In this document: positions 1 to 7,214 of the stretch, piece after piece
Layout: every line of letters begins with the position of its first letter
How positions within the stretch are numbered: position 1 is the stretch's first letter
Origin: an uncultured Eubacteriales bacterium
GTDB lineage: Bacteria > Bacillota > Clostridia > Christensenellales > CAG-138
DNA length: 32,368 bases
Assembly (NCBI GenBank): GCA_900319345.1
Contig: ONNZ01000018.1
Location: 1 to 32,368 of the forward strand
Direction of reading: 5' to 3'
Position numbers and translations under genes: made by a program
The notes under the pieces: model-generated
Told to the model about the DNA's origin: nothing
Databases searched by the model: none
What the model saw: the letters and a program-made list of their open reading frames with translations, nothing else

Positions 1-96
1 CCCCGCCGGGATGGGCTCGCCCACGATGGTGTTCACGTCCACGATGGTCTTCAAGCGGGCCATGGTGGTCTCGATGATGGATTCAACGCTTTGCAT
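1..96 (-). CDS. ytfJ: Sporulation protein YtfJ/GerW family (5' end only)
   Basis: Only the first 32 codons are present; the gene runs off the left edge of the window. The visible N-terminus has the family's opening pattern, a short amphipathic stretch followed by VDVNTIVGEPI, which I recognise from YtfJ/GerW proteins. Members are small proteins found in forespores; GerW was linked to spore germination in Bacillus subtilis. The ATG at 96-94 follows a purine-rich stretch (GGAAAGGAA) about 10 nt upstream and overlaps the end of the preceding ytfI-like gene by 14 nt, so the two are probably translationally coupled. The ytfI-ytfJ order is the usual one in Firmicutes. Too short for any statement on the rest of the protein. 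Confidence 0.82.
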   Translation of the reverse strand, partial: MQSVESIIETTMARLKTIVDVNTIVGEPIPAG

Positions 97-589
97 GTTG
101 TGTTTTTCCTTTCCGATATTCGAGGATATTCTGTGCCAGGACAAAGCGGCCTATTCCCGAAAGCCCCAAGGCGCAGATGGTTTTGTCGAAGCAGGGGACG
201 GGCCGCAGGGTCAGCTCCGCCCGGAGGGATCGCGAAAGCGTTTCAAGAAGCGTATACGCAAGGCCCAAAGCCTCCACGGTGGCGGCCCCGTCCCCCTCCA
301 GGCCCACGTGGAGGGTGGCGGCCAGCCGCACATCCCGGAGGACGGGCCGAAAGCCGCCCCGCCTCCCTTTTGGGCCGGTAAGGGGCCTGCGCCGGCCCCG
401 GCCATCCAGCCGCCAGAGGGTCAGATAGGGGGTCTGGAGGAAGTCCCCCTCCAGCCGAAGCCGAAAAAGGGAGGCTGCCACCACCTCCGCCCGGCCCGAA
501 GTGGGGCTCAGCCGGGCGTCCAGCCGGAGGCTGAAGGGCCAGAAGAGCAGATACAGCCCCGTCAACACCCCCGCAACAAGCATGATCAT
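83..589 (-). CDS. ytfI: DUF2953 (YtfI-like) sporulation-associated membrane protein
   Basis: A 168-residue protein with one N-terminal transmembrane segment (residues about 1-20, MIMLVAGVLTGLYLLF) followed by a beta-rich, basic soluble domain with the repeated pattern seen in DUF2953 proteins. Its place directly before ytfJ, with a 14-nt overlap, supports the call more than sequence does. The frame is open further upstream to a GTG at 625, giving 180 residues, but the ATG at 589-587 puts the hydrophobic segment at the N-terminus and has AGGGG about 12 nt upstream, so I prefer it. The function of YtfI is not established; the pairing with YtfJ suggests a role in spore formation or germination. 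Confidence 0.7.
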   Translation of the reverse strand: MIMLVAGVLTGLYLLFWPFSLRLDARLSPTSGRAEVVAASLFRLRLEGDFLQTPYLTLWRLDGRGRRRPLTGPKGRRGGFRPVLRDVRLAATLHVGLEGDGAATVEALGLAYTLLETLSRSLRAELTLRPVPCFDKTICALGLSGIGRFVLAQNILEYRKGKTQHAKR

Positions 590-672
590 GGTATCAGTCT
601 GCCCCTGTGGCCGCCTTTCACGCACGGTTTCCCATCTTTTTCACAATTCGATCATGCACAGGCGCGGATTTC

Positions 673-681
673 TGCTATAAT
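673..681 (+). promoter_or_regulatory. Extended -10 promoter for the DUF5685 operon
   Basis: TGCTATAAT is a perfect extended -10 element (TG at 673-674, TATAAT at 676-681). No good -35 is present at 17 nt; TGCACA at 655-660 (15-nt spacing) is the nearest. The predicted start of transcription is near 688, only about 10 nt before the ATG at 699, so the mRNA leader would be very short. Confidence 0.65.
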
Positions 682-698
682 ACCCCTATTGAGGCTGT

Positions 699-1544
699 AT
701 GTTTGGGTATATCGGGACAATCGAGTCGGAGCTGAAGGTGCGGGAGGCGGCCAGCTATAAAAGCTGGTATTGCGGCCTGTGCCAATGCATGAAGCGCCGC
801 TACGGCCCCTTCTGTACCCTGTTTCTCCAGTATGACTGCGCGTTCCTGGCCCTGCTCTTTTCGGGGGAGCTGGGGGAAGCGGTGGACGCCAAGCGCTGCC
901 ACTGCCTCCATCGATGCCATGACCCCCAGCGCAAGTACCGGCTGGAGACGCCGGCCCTGCGGTTTGCCGCGGCGGTGAACGTACTGCTTGCCTATTATAA
1001 ATGCTATGACGACTGGCGGGACGAACGGGACCTCAAGAAGGGCGCCGCCGCCCTGCTTTTGAAGGGAGCGGTGAAGCGGGCCGGCCGGGACTATCCGGCG
1101 CTCCTGGAGCGAACGCGTCAGTTTTACGCCGACCAGGCCCGGATGGAGGAAAGCGACGGACGGCCGGACGCCGCGGCGGACCCTACGGGCCGGTATCTGG
1201 AGTCCCTGGCGGATATGCTCCCCTTCCCGGAGGCGGAGAAGACGCCCCTGAAGTGGCTCCTGTACAACCTGGGCCGGTGGATCTATCTCATGGACGCCGG
1301 GGACGATCGGGAGAAGGACCAAAAGAAGGGGACCTTCAACCCCTATCTCATGGCGAACACCTCGAAGGAGGACGCGGCCTTCGGGCTGTACGCCTCGTTG
1401 GAGGAGGCCCACAAGGCCTTCGATCTGCTCAGCCCCAGCCGAGACGGGGGGCTGATGGCAAACGTGTTGACCCTGGGGTGCCCGGAGCGCACCCGGCGGG
1501 TGCTGGAGAAGACGGACAAGGAGGAAGGCCATGAATCCCTATAA
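699..1544 (+). CDS. DUF5685 family protein
   Basis: A 281-residue, apparently cytosolic, mostly helical protein. The N-terminus (MFGYIGTIESELKVRE, then YCGLCQCMKRRYG at about residues 24-37) is the hallmark of DUF5685: a CxxCxC cluster near residue 25 and further cysteines at about residues 65-70 (CHCLHRCH) could bind a metal. Charged patches of the type DDWxDE and DDREKDQKKG also recur in the family. TTGAGG at 689-694 serves as a close Shine-Dalgarno, 4 nt before the ATG. The last 14 nt overlap the following J-domain gene, so the two are coupled. No function is known for the family; metal binding is my inference from the cysteines. Confidence 0.8.
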   Translation: MFGYIGTIESELKVREAASYKSWYCGLCQCMKRRYGPFCTLFLQYDCAFLALLFSGELGEAVDAKRCHCLHRCHDPQRKYRLETPALRFAAAVNVLLAYYKCYDDWRDERDLKKGAAALLLKGAVKRAGRDYPALLERTRQFYADQARMEESDGRPDAAADPTGRYLESLADMLPFPEAEKTPLKWLLYNLGRWIYLMDAGDDREKDQKKGTFNPYLMANTSKEDAAFGLYASLEEAHKAFDLLSPSRDGGLMANVLTLGCPERTRRVLEKTDKEEGHESL

Positions 1545-2175
1545 GGTGCTGGGCGTCAGCGAGAACGCCACCCAGGAGGAGATCCGCAAGGCCTATTTGG
1601 CCCTGGTGAAGAAGTATCACCCGGACCGCTATGCCGACGGGCCCATGAGGGACATGGCCAACGAGAAGCTCAAGGAGATCAACCAGGCCTATGAGCTGCT
1701 GACCAAGAAGAAGGAGAGCGCCGGATACGGCGGCTCCTCCAACTACGGCGGCTACAGCGCCTACGGCCAGAGCACCCATGGCCAGGGCGGCTACTGGCAG
1801 AACCAGGGGAGCTACGCCGGGGAGTACGCCCAGCAGTTCTCCCGGGTCCGCAGCTACTTCGCCCAAAACAATCTGAACGCCGCCCGGTCCATTCTGGACG
1901 GCATCCCCCTGCACAACGCCGAGTGGCACTATCTCTACGGCATCCTCTACTTCCGCTGGGGCTGGTACGACCAGGCCCGGCAGCACCTTTCCATGGCCTG
2001 CAGCATGGAACCGGGGAACATGGAGTATCAGAACGCCTACGCCACCGTCATGAACACGGGGCGGCCCTTCTCCAACGGGCCCATCAATATGGGCGGGCAG
2101 GACTGCGACATGTGCGACTGGTGCACCACCATGCTGTGCCTCAACTGCCTCTGTAACTGCGGAGGCTGCCACTGA
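1531..2175 (+). CDS. J-domain (DnaJ-like) protein with TPR-like region and cysteine-rich tail
   Basis: A 214-residue protein. Residues 2-65 form a J domain with the essential HPD tripeptide at 30-32, the part that stimulates ATPase activity of an Hsp70. It lacks the G/F region, zinc-finger and C-terminal domains of true DnaJ. A Gly/Tyr/Ser/Gln linker (about 65-95) leads to a helical TPR-like region (about 98-165, with AEWHYLYGILYFRWGWYDQAR). The last 25 residues hold eight cysteines (CxxCxxCxxxxCxxCxCxCxxC), a likely metal site. The ATG at 1531 lies inside the end of the DUF5685 gene and has AAGGAGG 7 nt upstream. The stop overlaps the next start (TGATG). It probably directs an Hsp70 to a particular client; which one is unknown. 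Confidence 0.88.
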   Translation: MNPYKVLGVSENATQEEIRKAYLALVKKYHPDRYADGPMRDMANEKLKEINQAYELLTKKKESAGYGGSSNYGGYSAYGQSTHGQGGYWQNQGSYAGEYAQQFSRVRSYFAQNNLNAARSILDGIPLHNAEWHYLYGILYFRWGWYDQARQHLSMACSMEPGNMEYQNAYATVMNTGRPFSNGPINMGGQDCDMCDWCTTMLCLNCLCNCGGCH

Positions 2176-2711
2176 TGGAGAAGAAGAAGCTGTCGTTGAG
2201 CCGTCGGGTGTCCCTGGGCGCCATGGTGGCCGCCCTGACGCTGCTGTTCCTCTACGCCTCGGAGGTGCTCACGGGGTTTAGGTTCCTGTGCGCGGCCCTC
2301 AGCGGCTTTTTCGTGGTGGTGCTGGTCCAGGAGGACCTGTTCGGCACCGCCTGGCTGTGTTTCCTCACGGTGACCATCCTGGGGTTCCTGCTCTGCCCTG
2401 ACCGGATGAGCTGGTTCATGTACGTGGCCCTCATCGGCCACTACGGCATAGTGCGCCGGTTCTTCCAGAAGTTCATCACGGTCCCCGCCGTCCGGTCCGT
2501 CTTCACGGTCCTCTACTGCAATCTGGGCACGGCGCTGGGCCTGTGGGCCATGTACACCGTAGCCGAGGTGAACGTGCTGAAGATGCTGCCGGACATCCCT
2601 TTGGTGGTGATCATCCTCATCGTGGAGGCGGTGTTCTTCCTGCTGGACATCCTCTTCGAGGCCGCCAGCAACCTGTATCTCAAGCGGGTCCGTCGATTCC
2701 TGCTCCATTAG
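2175..2711 (+). CDS. Small integral membrane protein, unknown function
   Basis: A 178-residue protein with a basic N-terminus (MEKKKLSLSRR) and about five hydrophobic segments (roughly residues 12-30, 36-50, 58-74, 105-130 and 140-165), ending in a positively charged tail. I do not recognise the family; the overall look is of a small multi-pass membrane protein rather than a transporter with known motifs. The ATG shares one base with the stop of the J-domain gene (TGATG at 2173-2177), so its translation depends on that gene. This fixed order suggests that the DUF5685 protein, the J protein and this protein act together at the membrane. Confidence 0.8.
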   Translation: MEKKKLSLSRRVSLGAMVAALTLLFLYASEVLTGFRFLCAALSGFFVVVLVQEDLFGTAWLCFLTVTILGFLLCPDRMSWFMYVALIGHYGIVRRFFQKFITVPAVRSVFTVLYCNLGTALGLWAMYTVAEVNVLKMLPDIPLVVIILIVEAVFFLLDILFEAASNLYLKRVRRFLLH

Positions 2712-2747
2712 CATACGCCCGCCCCTTTCGTCCCATACTAAGCCATC

Positions 2748-5093
2748 ATGGGACGGAAACGAAACACAGATACCAATCGAGCAGCCCACCGCCGCCTGAA
2801 GCGGTGGCTTTTTTGTATGGCCGCCTTGATCCTCATCCCCGTGGCGGTGGTGACCGCCTACGTACTGAGCCGTGACGCCTGGCACATGCTGGACGAGGAG
2901 AAGCTCAGCTACGAGAAGCTAAGCGTCCAGGTCTTCGACGGGGACGACCAGCTTTACTCCGCCCTCTCCGGCGGCGAGGAACGGCTGCTGGTCCGTATCG
3001 AGGACCTGCCGGGCCACGTGAAGAACGCCTTTATCGCCGCCGAGGACGCCCGGTTCTACGACCATCCGGGGGTGGACATGGTGCGCATATTGGGGGCAGC
3101 CTGGAGCGACCTGAAAGCCGGGGCCTTCGTGGAGGGGGCCAGCACCATCACCCAGCAGCTCATCAAGCTCACCCATTTGAACAGCCGCAAGGAGCTCTCT
3201 CGGAAGGTGGACGAGGCCATTTTGGCGGTCCAGCTGGAGCGCCTCTACGGCAAGGATCAGATATTGGAGATGTATCTCAACACGGTCTACTTCGGTGCCG
3301 GCTATTACGGCCTCGAGACCGCCGCCCGGGGGTATTTCGGCGTGAGCGCGTCGGAGCTGAGCCTCGACCAGGCGGCCCTGCTGGCCGGGGTGCTCAAGTC
3401 CCCCGCCCGCTTCTCCCCCCAGCGCCGCCCCGAGGCGTCCGTGGGCCGCCGAGGCGTGATCCTGCATCTGATGGCGGAGTACGGCATGATCTCGGAAGCG
3501 GAGGCCGACGAAGCCTCCGCCCGGCCTTTGCGCTTGAAAAAGGATCCTCTTTTGGAGCGCCGGGGGTACTACGTGGACTACGCCCTGCAGGAGAGCTGCC
3601 GGCTGCTGGGGATCACCATGAACCGGCTGCTGAACGACGGGTACCGGATCTATACGGGCATGGACCGGGAGGCGGAGGGTCTGTGCGAATCCCTCTTTCG
3701 GGAGGACCGGTTCTTCCCCCAGGTGAACGGGGAGAGCGCCCAGGGGGCCATCTGCCTCATGGACGCCCACACGGGCTATATCTGCGCCCTGGTGGGGGGC
3801 CGGGACGAGGGCGTGGCCCTGGGGTACAACCGGGCCGTTCGCATCCGCCGCCAGCCCGGGTCCGTCATCAAGCCCATCCTGGTCTACGCCCCGGCCCTGG
3901 AGGCCGGGTTCACGGCGGCGGACATGCTGTTGGACGAAAGCTCCACCTTCGGGGACTACGCCCCCTCCGACGCCAGCCGCCGCTATCGGGGCTGGGTCAC
4001 CATGCGGGAAGCGGTGACCCGGTCCTTGAACATACCGGCGGTGGAGCTATTTTCTGAGCTGGGCATCGGCCGCTGCAAGAGCTTCGCCCGGCAGCTGGGC
4101 ATCCCTTTCGACAAGAACGACACCCGCCTCGCTTTGGCCCTGGGAGGCTTCACCTACGGGGTCTCCCCCAAGGAGCTGTGCGCCGCCTATGCCGCCTTCG
4201 CCGCTGGGGGCGTTTATCGGACCCCCACGCTGATCCGCCGCATCGAGGACAGGGACGGCCATGTGGTCTACGAAAGCCACCCCTTCGCCCGACGGGTCAT
4301 GAGCGAGGGCAACGCCTTCATTCTGACCAGCATGCTCCAAAGCGTGGTCCAGCAGGGCACGGCCAAGGCCCTCAACGACCTTGCCATGGAGGTGGCCGCC
4401 AAGACGGGCACCGTGGGGGACGAGACCGGGAATCGGGACGTGTGGCTGGCCGCCTACACGGCGGAGCACGCGGCGGTGATCTGGATGGGCTTCGACGAGA
4501 ACAGTGGCGGCAAGCTTCTGCCCTCGGACTCGGGGGGCGGCGGCTATCCGGCAGCCCTCATGAAGGAGGTGCTGACCGGCCTTTACGCGGGCAGGACAGC
4601 CCCGGTCTTCCATCAGCCGGAGTCCGTGGTGCGGGTGCGGCTGGACGGCTACACTATGGACGCCCAGCACGAGGCAGTGCTGGCCACCAGCTATACGCCC
4701 GACAGCTATGGGGTCTGGGAGTACTTCCTCAAGGGCACGGAGCCCACAGACGAGAGCGATTACTGGTCCGTGCCGGAGCCGCCGGAGGACCTTGCCGTCA
4801 CCCGGGCCGGGACCCTGGTCAGCGTTCGGTTCACCCCCAAGCAGGATCACGTTCGGTATCTATTGTACCGGGAGACGGCGGACGGCTACGCCACGCTGCT
4901 GGCCACCTTCGAGGGCACGGAGGCGGGGGTGTACACGGACGACGTGTCCGAACTTAATGGGGCGATGCTGTCCTACTACGTGATCCCCGTGCACCCCATG
5001 ATCACCGTGGCGGGCACGCCCCTGGTGGGGCCATCCTCCGAAAAGGTGTCCCTGTTTCTGTATGCACCGGATTATTTTTTGAATGCACCGTGA
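2748..5093 (+). CDS. Class A penicillin-binding protein 1A (transglycosylase/transpeptidase)
   Basis: A 781-residue bifunctional peptidoglycan synthase. Basic N-terminus and one membrane anchor (about 18-40); glycosyltransferase domain (about 65-235) with the EDARFYDHPG motif holding catalytic Glu99 and the TITQQLIK motif (133-140); transpeptidase domain (about 330-615) with the three active-site motifs S372-x-x-K375, S426-x-N428 and K552-T-G554. It polymerises lipid II and cross-links stem peptides outside the membrane. After the penicillin-binding domain there is an extra beta-rich module (about 677-772) resembling fibronectin type III. The gene starts 36 nt after the membrane-protein gene; no good Shine-Dalgarno precedes the ATG. 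Sporulating Clostridia often have several such proteins, so I do not assign ponA or pbpF. Confidence 0.95.
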   Translation: MGRKRNTDTNRAAHRRLKRWLFCMAALILIPVAVVTAYVLSRDAWHMLDEEKLSYEKLSVQVFDGDDQLYSALSGGEERLLVRIEDLPGHVKNAFIAAEDARFYDHPGVDMVRILGAAWSDLKAGAFVEGASTITQQLIKLTHLNSRKELSRKVDEAILAVQLERLYGKDQILEMYLNTVYFGAGYYGLETAARGYFGVSASELSLDQAALLAGVLKSPARFSPQRRPEASVGRRGVILHLMAEYGMISEAEADEASARPLRLKKDPLLERRGYYVDYALQESCRLLGITMNRLLNDGYRIYTGMDREAEGLCESLFREDRFFPQVNGESAQGAICLMDAHTGYICALVGGRDEGVALGYNRAVRIRRQPGSVIKPILVYAPALEAGFTAADMLLDESSTFGDYAPSDASRRYRGWVTMREAVTRSLNIPAVELFSELGIGRCKSFARQLGIPFDKNDTRLALALGGFTYGVSPKELCAAYAAFAAGGVYRTPTLIRRIEDRDGHVVYESHPFARRVMSEGNAFILTSMLQSVVQQGTAKALNDLAMEVAAKTGTVGDETGNRDVWLAAYTAEHAAVIWMGFDENSGGKLLPSDSGGGGYPAALMKEVLTGLYAGRTAPVFHQPESVVRVRLDGYTMDAQHEAVLATSYTPDSYGVWEYFLKGTEPTDESDYWSVPEPPEDLAVTRAGTLVSVRFTPKQDHVRYLLYRETADGYATLLATFEGTEAGVYTDDVSELNGAMLSYYVIPVHPMITVAGTPLVGPSSEKVSLFLYAPDYFLNAP

Positions 5094-5109
5094 AAACGGC
5101 ATGTTTTTT
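5083..5109 (+). terminator. Weak terminator candidate at the end of the PBP gene
   Basis: ATGCACCG and CGGCAT can pair around a TGAAAA loop with a two-base bulge, followed by TTTTTT (5104-5109). The hairpin includes the stop codon and is weak, so termination here is doubtful. Confidence 0.3.
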
Positions 5110-5132
5110 GCAGACCATACTGCATAAAGAGA

Positions 5133-5161
5133 TTGACTATTCATGTCGTTCTTTATATAAT
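5133..5161 (+). promoter_or_regulatory. Sigma-A promoter of the gntR gene
   Basis: TTGACT (5133-5138), a 17-nt spacer, then TATAAT (5156-5161). Transcription would start near 5168, giving a 35-nt leader before the ATG at 5203. The inverted repeat CTTTATA (5151-5157) / TATAAAG (5174-5180) straddles the -10 and start site, and TGCAG-N6-CTGCA lies just upstream (5109-5124); either could be an operator for autoregulation. Confidence 0.8.
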
Positions 5162-5202
5162 ATATTAGGTTCTTATAAAGATTATGTTGAAAGAGGTGCG
5201 TC

Positions 5203-5868
5203 ATGGATTATCGTGAATTGGCAGAAGCGGTCGGTCCCCGTACCGGCGCGACCCAGGAGTGGGTGTTCCGCGTGCTGCGGGAGGGCATCATCAGTGGCAA
5301 GCTCAAGAGCGGCACCCAGCTCAAGCAGGACGAGGTGTCCGCGGCGCTGACCGTGAGCCACATCCCCGTGCGGGAAGCCCTGCGGCAGCTGGAGGCCCAG
5401 GGGCTGGTGACCATCCATCCCAACCGGGGCTCCACCGTGACCCAGCTCACCCGTTCCGATCTGGAGGACATGATGGAGATCCGGGCTAGCATCTCCTACT
5501 ATATCGCCCGCCGGGCCATCCCCCTTATGAGCGAGGAGGATTTGAACGAGCTGCAGGCCGTCATCGAGGAGCAGAAGAAGGCCAACGACATGTTCGAGGA
5601 GGAGCGCCTCAACTACAAGTTCCACGAGGTCCTGACCCGCCGGGCCAAGAACAAGGTGGCGGACATGTTCATCGAGCTCATCCACTGGAACGCCGATCGG
5701 TACCTGCGGGACGCCCTCTATACGGACCCTGCCCGCCGGGGCCAATCCATCGCCGAGCATCAGGCCATTTTGGACGCCTGCCGGGCTGGGGACGCGGAGA
5801 AGGCCAGCAGCCTCCTCCACGACCACATCATCGAGGCCCGCAAGTACATCCCCGAGGACCTGGACTAA
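5203..5868 (+). CDS. GntR-family transcriptional regulator, FadR/FCD subfamily
   Basis: A 221-residue regulator. Residues about 12-78 form the winged helix-turn-helix, with the typical LxxDEVSAALTVSHIPVRE and LxxQGLVTI pieces. Residues about 85-215 are the all-helical FCD ligand domain; the histidines in KFHEVL, AEHQAIL and LHDHI are placed as in metal- and carboxylate-binding FCD proteins. FCD regulators usually respond to small organic acids or sugar acids. It has its own promoter, a good Shine-Dalgarno (AGAGG, 7 nt before ATG) and a strong terminator, so it stands alone. The downstream neighbour is convergent, so the target operon is not obvious from context. Ligand unknown. Confidence 0.9.
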   Translation: MDYRELAEAVGPRTGATQEWVFRVLREGIISGKLKSGTQLKQDEVSAALTVSHIPVREALRQLEAQGLVTIHPNRGSTVTQLTRSDLEDMMEIRASISYYIARRAIPLMSEEDLNELQAVIEEQKKANDMFEEERLNYKFHEVLTRRAKNKVADMFIELIHWNADRYLRDALYTDPARRGQSIAEHQAILDACRAGDAEKASSLLHDHIIEARKYIPEDLD

Positions 5869-6032
5869 GTGTTGGTCCGAAAGTAGAGCAGCAGTAGGAG
5901 CAGGCCAAGGTTCACAGCCAATAAACAGCATATGGGCAGGGCGGCAGCGATGCCGCCCTTTTTGATGCAGAAAAAGGCATAGGCCGCCCCGTACGCCAGG
6001 ACGCCGCCAGCCGCCAGCATGAACAAAAGCAT
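5865..6032 (-). CDS. Small two-helix membrane protein, possible germinant-receptor D subunit
   Basis: A 55-residue protein read directly from the sequence: ATG at 6032-6030, TAG at 5867-5865. It has two hydrophobic helices (about 2-23 and 28-50) joined by a short KKGG turn. A very good Shine-Dalgarno (AGGAGG, 6 nt before the ATG) sits only 12 nt after the gerAC stop, so it is the fourth gene of the gerA-type operon. Some Bacillus receptor operons carry a fourth gene for a small two-helix D subunit that modulates germination (established for gerKD-type genes); size, topology and position match, but I cannot show homology. Its stop overlaps the convergent gntR stop by 4 nt, and the gntR terminator lies within it. 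Chance hydrophobic reading of GC-rich DNA is the alternative. Confidence 0.65.
   Translation of the reverse strand: MLLFMLAAGGVLAYGAAYAFFCIKKGGIAAALPICCLLAVNLGLLLLLLYFRTNT
5939..5963 (+). terminator. Rho-independent terminator after gntR
   Basis: A perfect 8-bp stem (GGGCGGCA / TGCCGCCC) with a GCGA tetraloop, followed by TTTTT, 70 nt after the gntR stop. It lies inside, and antisense to, the small membrane gene at 5865-6032. Confidence 0.8.
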
Positions 6033-6044
6033 ACCTTTCCTCCT

Positions 6045-7214
6045 CTATTCCAAAGCCGGGTCCTTGGGGCTGTGGGACAGCTTCACCTTCACCCGGAAGT
6101 CTGGCTCCACCTCTCTGAGGCGGCGGGCGAATCCATAGGCCCGCCAGCTGTCCCAGCTGGAAAAGGCGCAGATGGCGTCCCGGCCCACGCTGAACACGTC
6201 CGCCCCCGCCGCCGCCGTGGCGCGAAACACCTGCTCGAGCTCCGCTTTGAGGTAGTTTTCCGCCGCAGCGATCAGCTCCTCCGAATCCGCCTCCACCTGG
6301 GCCGGGTGCTCCAGATCCCCCTCCAAGGCGATCTCGCAGGTGAAGGTCCCTGCCTGCCAGCGCCTTTTGGGCTTCCCCACGGCATAGAGGGCCAGATCCA
6401 GCTCCGTCCCCCTCCAGAGCAGGCGCAGGTGGCCTGTTCGGAAGGCGCCGTTGGCCATGAGCACCAGCATGGTGTGCTGGCCGGAGAGGACGCCCGCCAT
6501 CCGATCCCCCGCGAACACGGCGCTGCCGCAGAGGGAGGTCTTGATCTGCCCCTCCCCCAGGAGGCCGCCGCCCAGGTAGGGATAGACCTGTCCCCCCACC
6601 ATGTCGGGCTGCAGGGGGCCGCCTACCAGCCCCGCATAGGGGAGCAGGGCGTCCCCGGTGTCGTTGGAGAAGGCCTCCCGGACCCGGCTCAATCCCCAGT
6701 CCTCCACATAGCCGAAGTTCTCCTCGAACAGCTTCACGTTAGTCTTGAGCCGGTTCATGCTGGGGTCCCCCTCACTGACCAGGCCCTGGAAGGCCCCCCG
6801 CATGTCCTCCTCCACCACAATGACCCGGACGTTCTGCCGTATCTTCAGGCGACTCAGAGCCCCCGCCATGACCGCCTCCATCTCTCCCGCCTCCGCCAGC
6901 TCCCGGGAGAAGGCCAAAAGGGTGGTCCGTTCGAAAGAGAGCTGGGCGGGCAGGGCCCCCGAGAGCGCGTCGATGGCGGCAAAGAGGCTCCGCTCCTCGG
7001 CGCAGACCATGGACACCTCCCCTCTGTCTCCCCTGTCCTCTCCGCTGCCCGCGGTGTCCTCGTTCAGCAAGAACACGAACCGGTAGGGCATGGCGTCCCC
7101 TCGCTCCACCCCCAAATCCAGCACGTAACAGTATCTATCCAGGGGCACGCCCCCCAGGCAGCCGCCCGAAAGAGGCAAAACCAGCAACAGCAATATGATG
7201 ACGATCCGCTTCAT
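6045..7214 (-). CDS. gerAC: Ger(x)C family spore germination lipoprotein (GerAC-like)
   Basis: A 389-residue lipoprotein, the C subunit of a nutrient germinant receptor in the spore inner membrane. The signal peptide MKRIVIILLLLVLPLSGGC ends in a lipobox-like sequence with Cys19 as the lipidated residue; Ser at -3 is slightly unusual. The typical start of the mature protein (LDRYCYVLDLGVERG) and the late region EDRDAIC-like segment (GADVFSVGR followed by a tryptophan-rich stretch) fit the Ger(x)C fold. The frame extends upstream to 7247, but the ATG at 7214-7212 gives the signal peptide, has GGAGG 6 nt upstream and overlaps the gerAB stop as ATGA, so it is the start. About the usual family length. 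Confidence 0.92.
   Translation of the reverse strand: MKRIVIILLLLVLPLSGGCLGGVPLDRYCYVLDLGVERGDAMPYRFVFLLNEDTAGSGEDRGDRGEVSMVCAEERSLFAAIDALSGALPAQLSFERTTLLAFSRELAEAGEMEAVMAGALSRLKIRQNVRVIVVEEDMRGAFQGLVSEGDPSMNRLKTNVKLFEENFGYVEDWGLSRVREAFSNDTGDALLPYAGLVGGPLQPDMVGGQVYPYLGGGLLGEGQIKTSLCGSAVFAGDRMAGVLSGQHTMLVLMANGAFRTGHLRLLWRGTELDLALYAVGKPKRRWQAGTFTCEIALEGDLEHPAQVEADSEELIAAAENYLKAELEQVFRATAAAGADVFSVGRDAICAFSSWDSWRAYGFARRLREVEPDFRVKVKLSHSPKDPALE

Noticed and set aside
2712-2747. Sporulation-type (sigma-E or sigma-K) promoter before the PBP gene
   Set aside because: CATACTAA resembles the -10 of these factors, but no matching -35 lies at the right distance.
2037-2885. A 282-codon minus-strand frame over the J-protein and membrane-protein genes
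   Set aside because: Gln/His/Glu-rich shadow of the plus-strand genes, which have domains, Shine-Dalgarno sites and overlaps in order.
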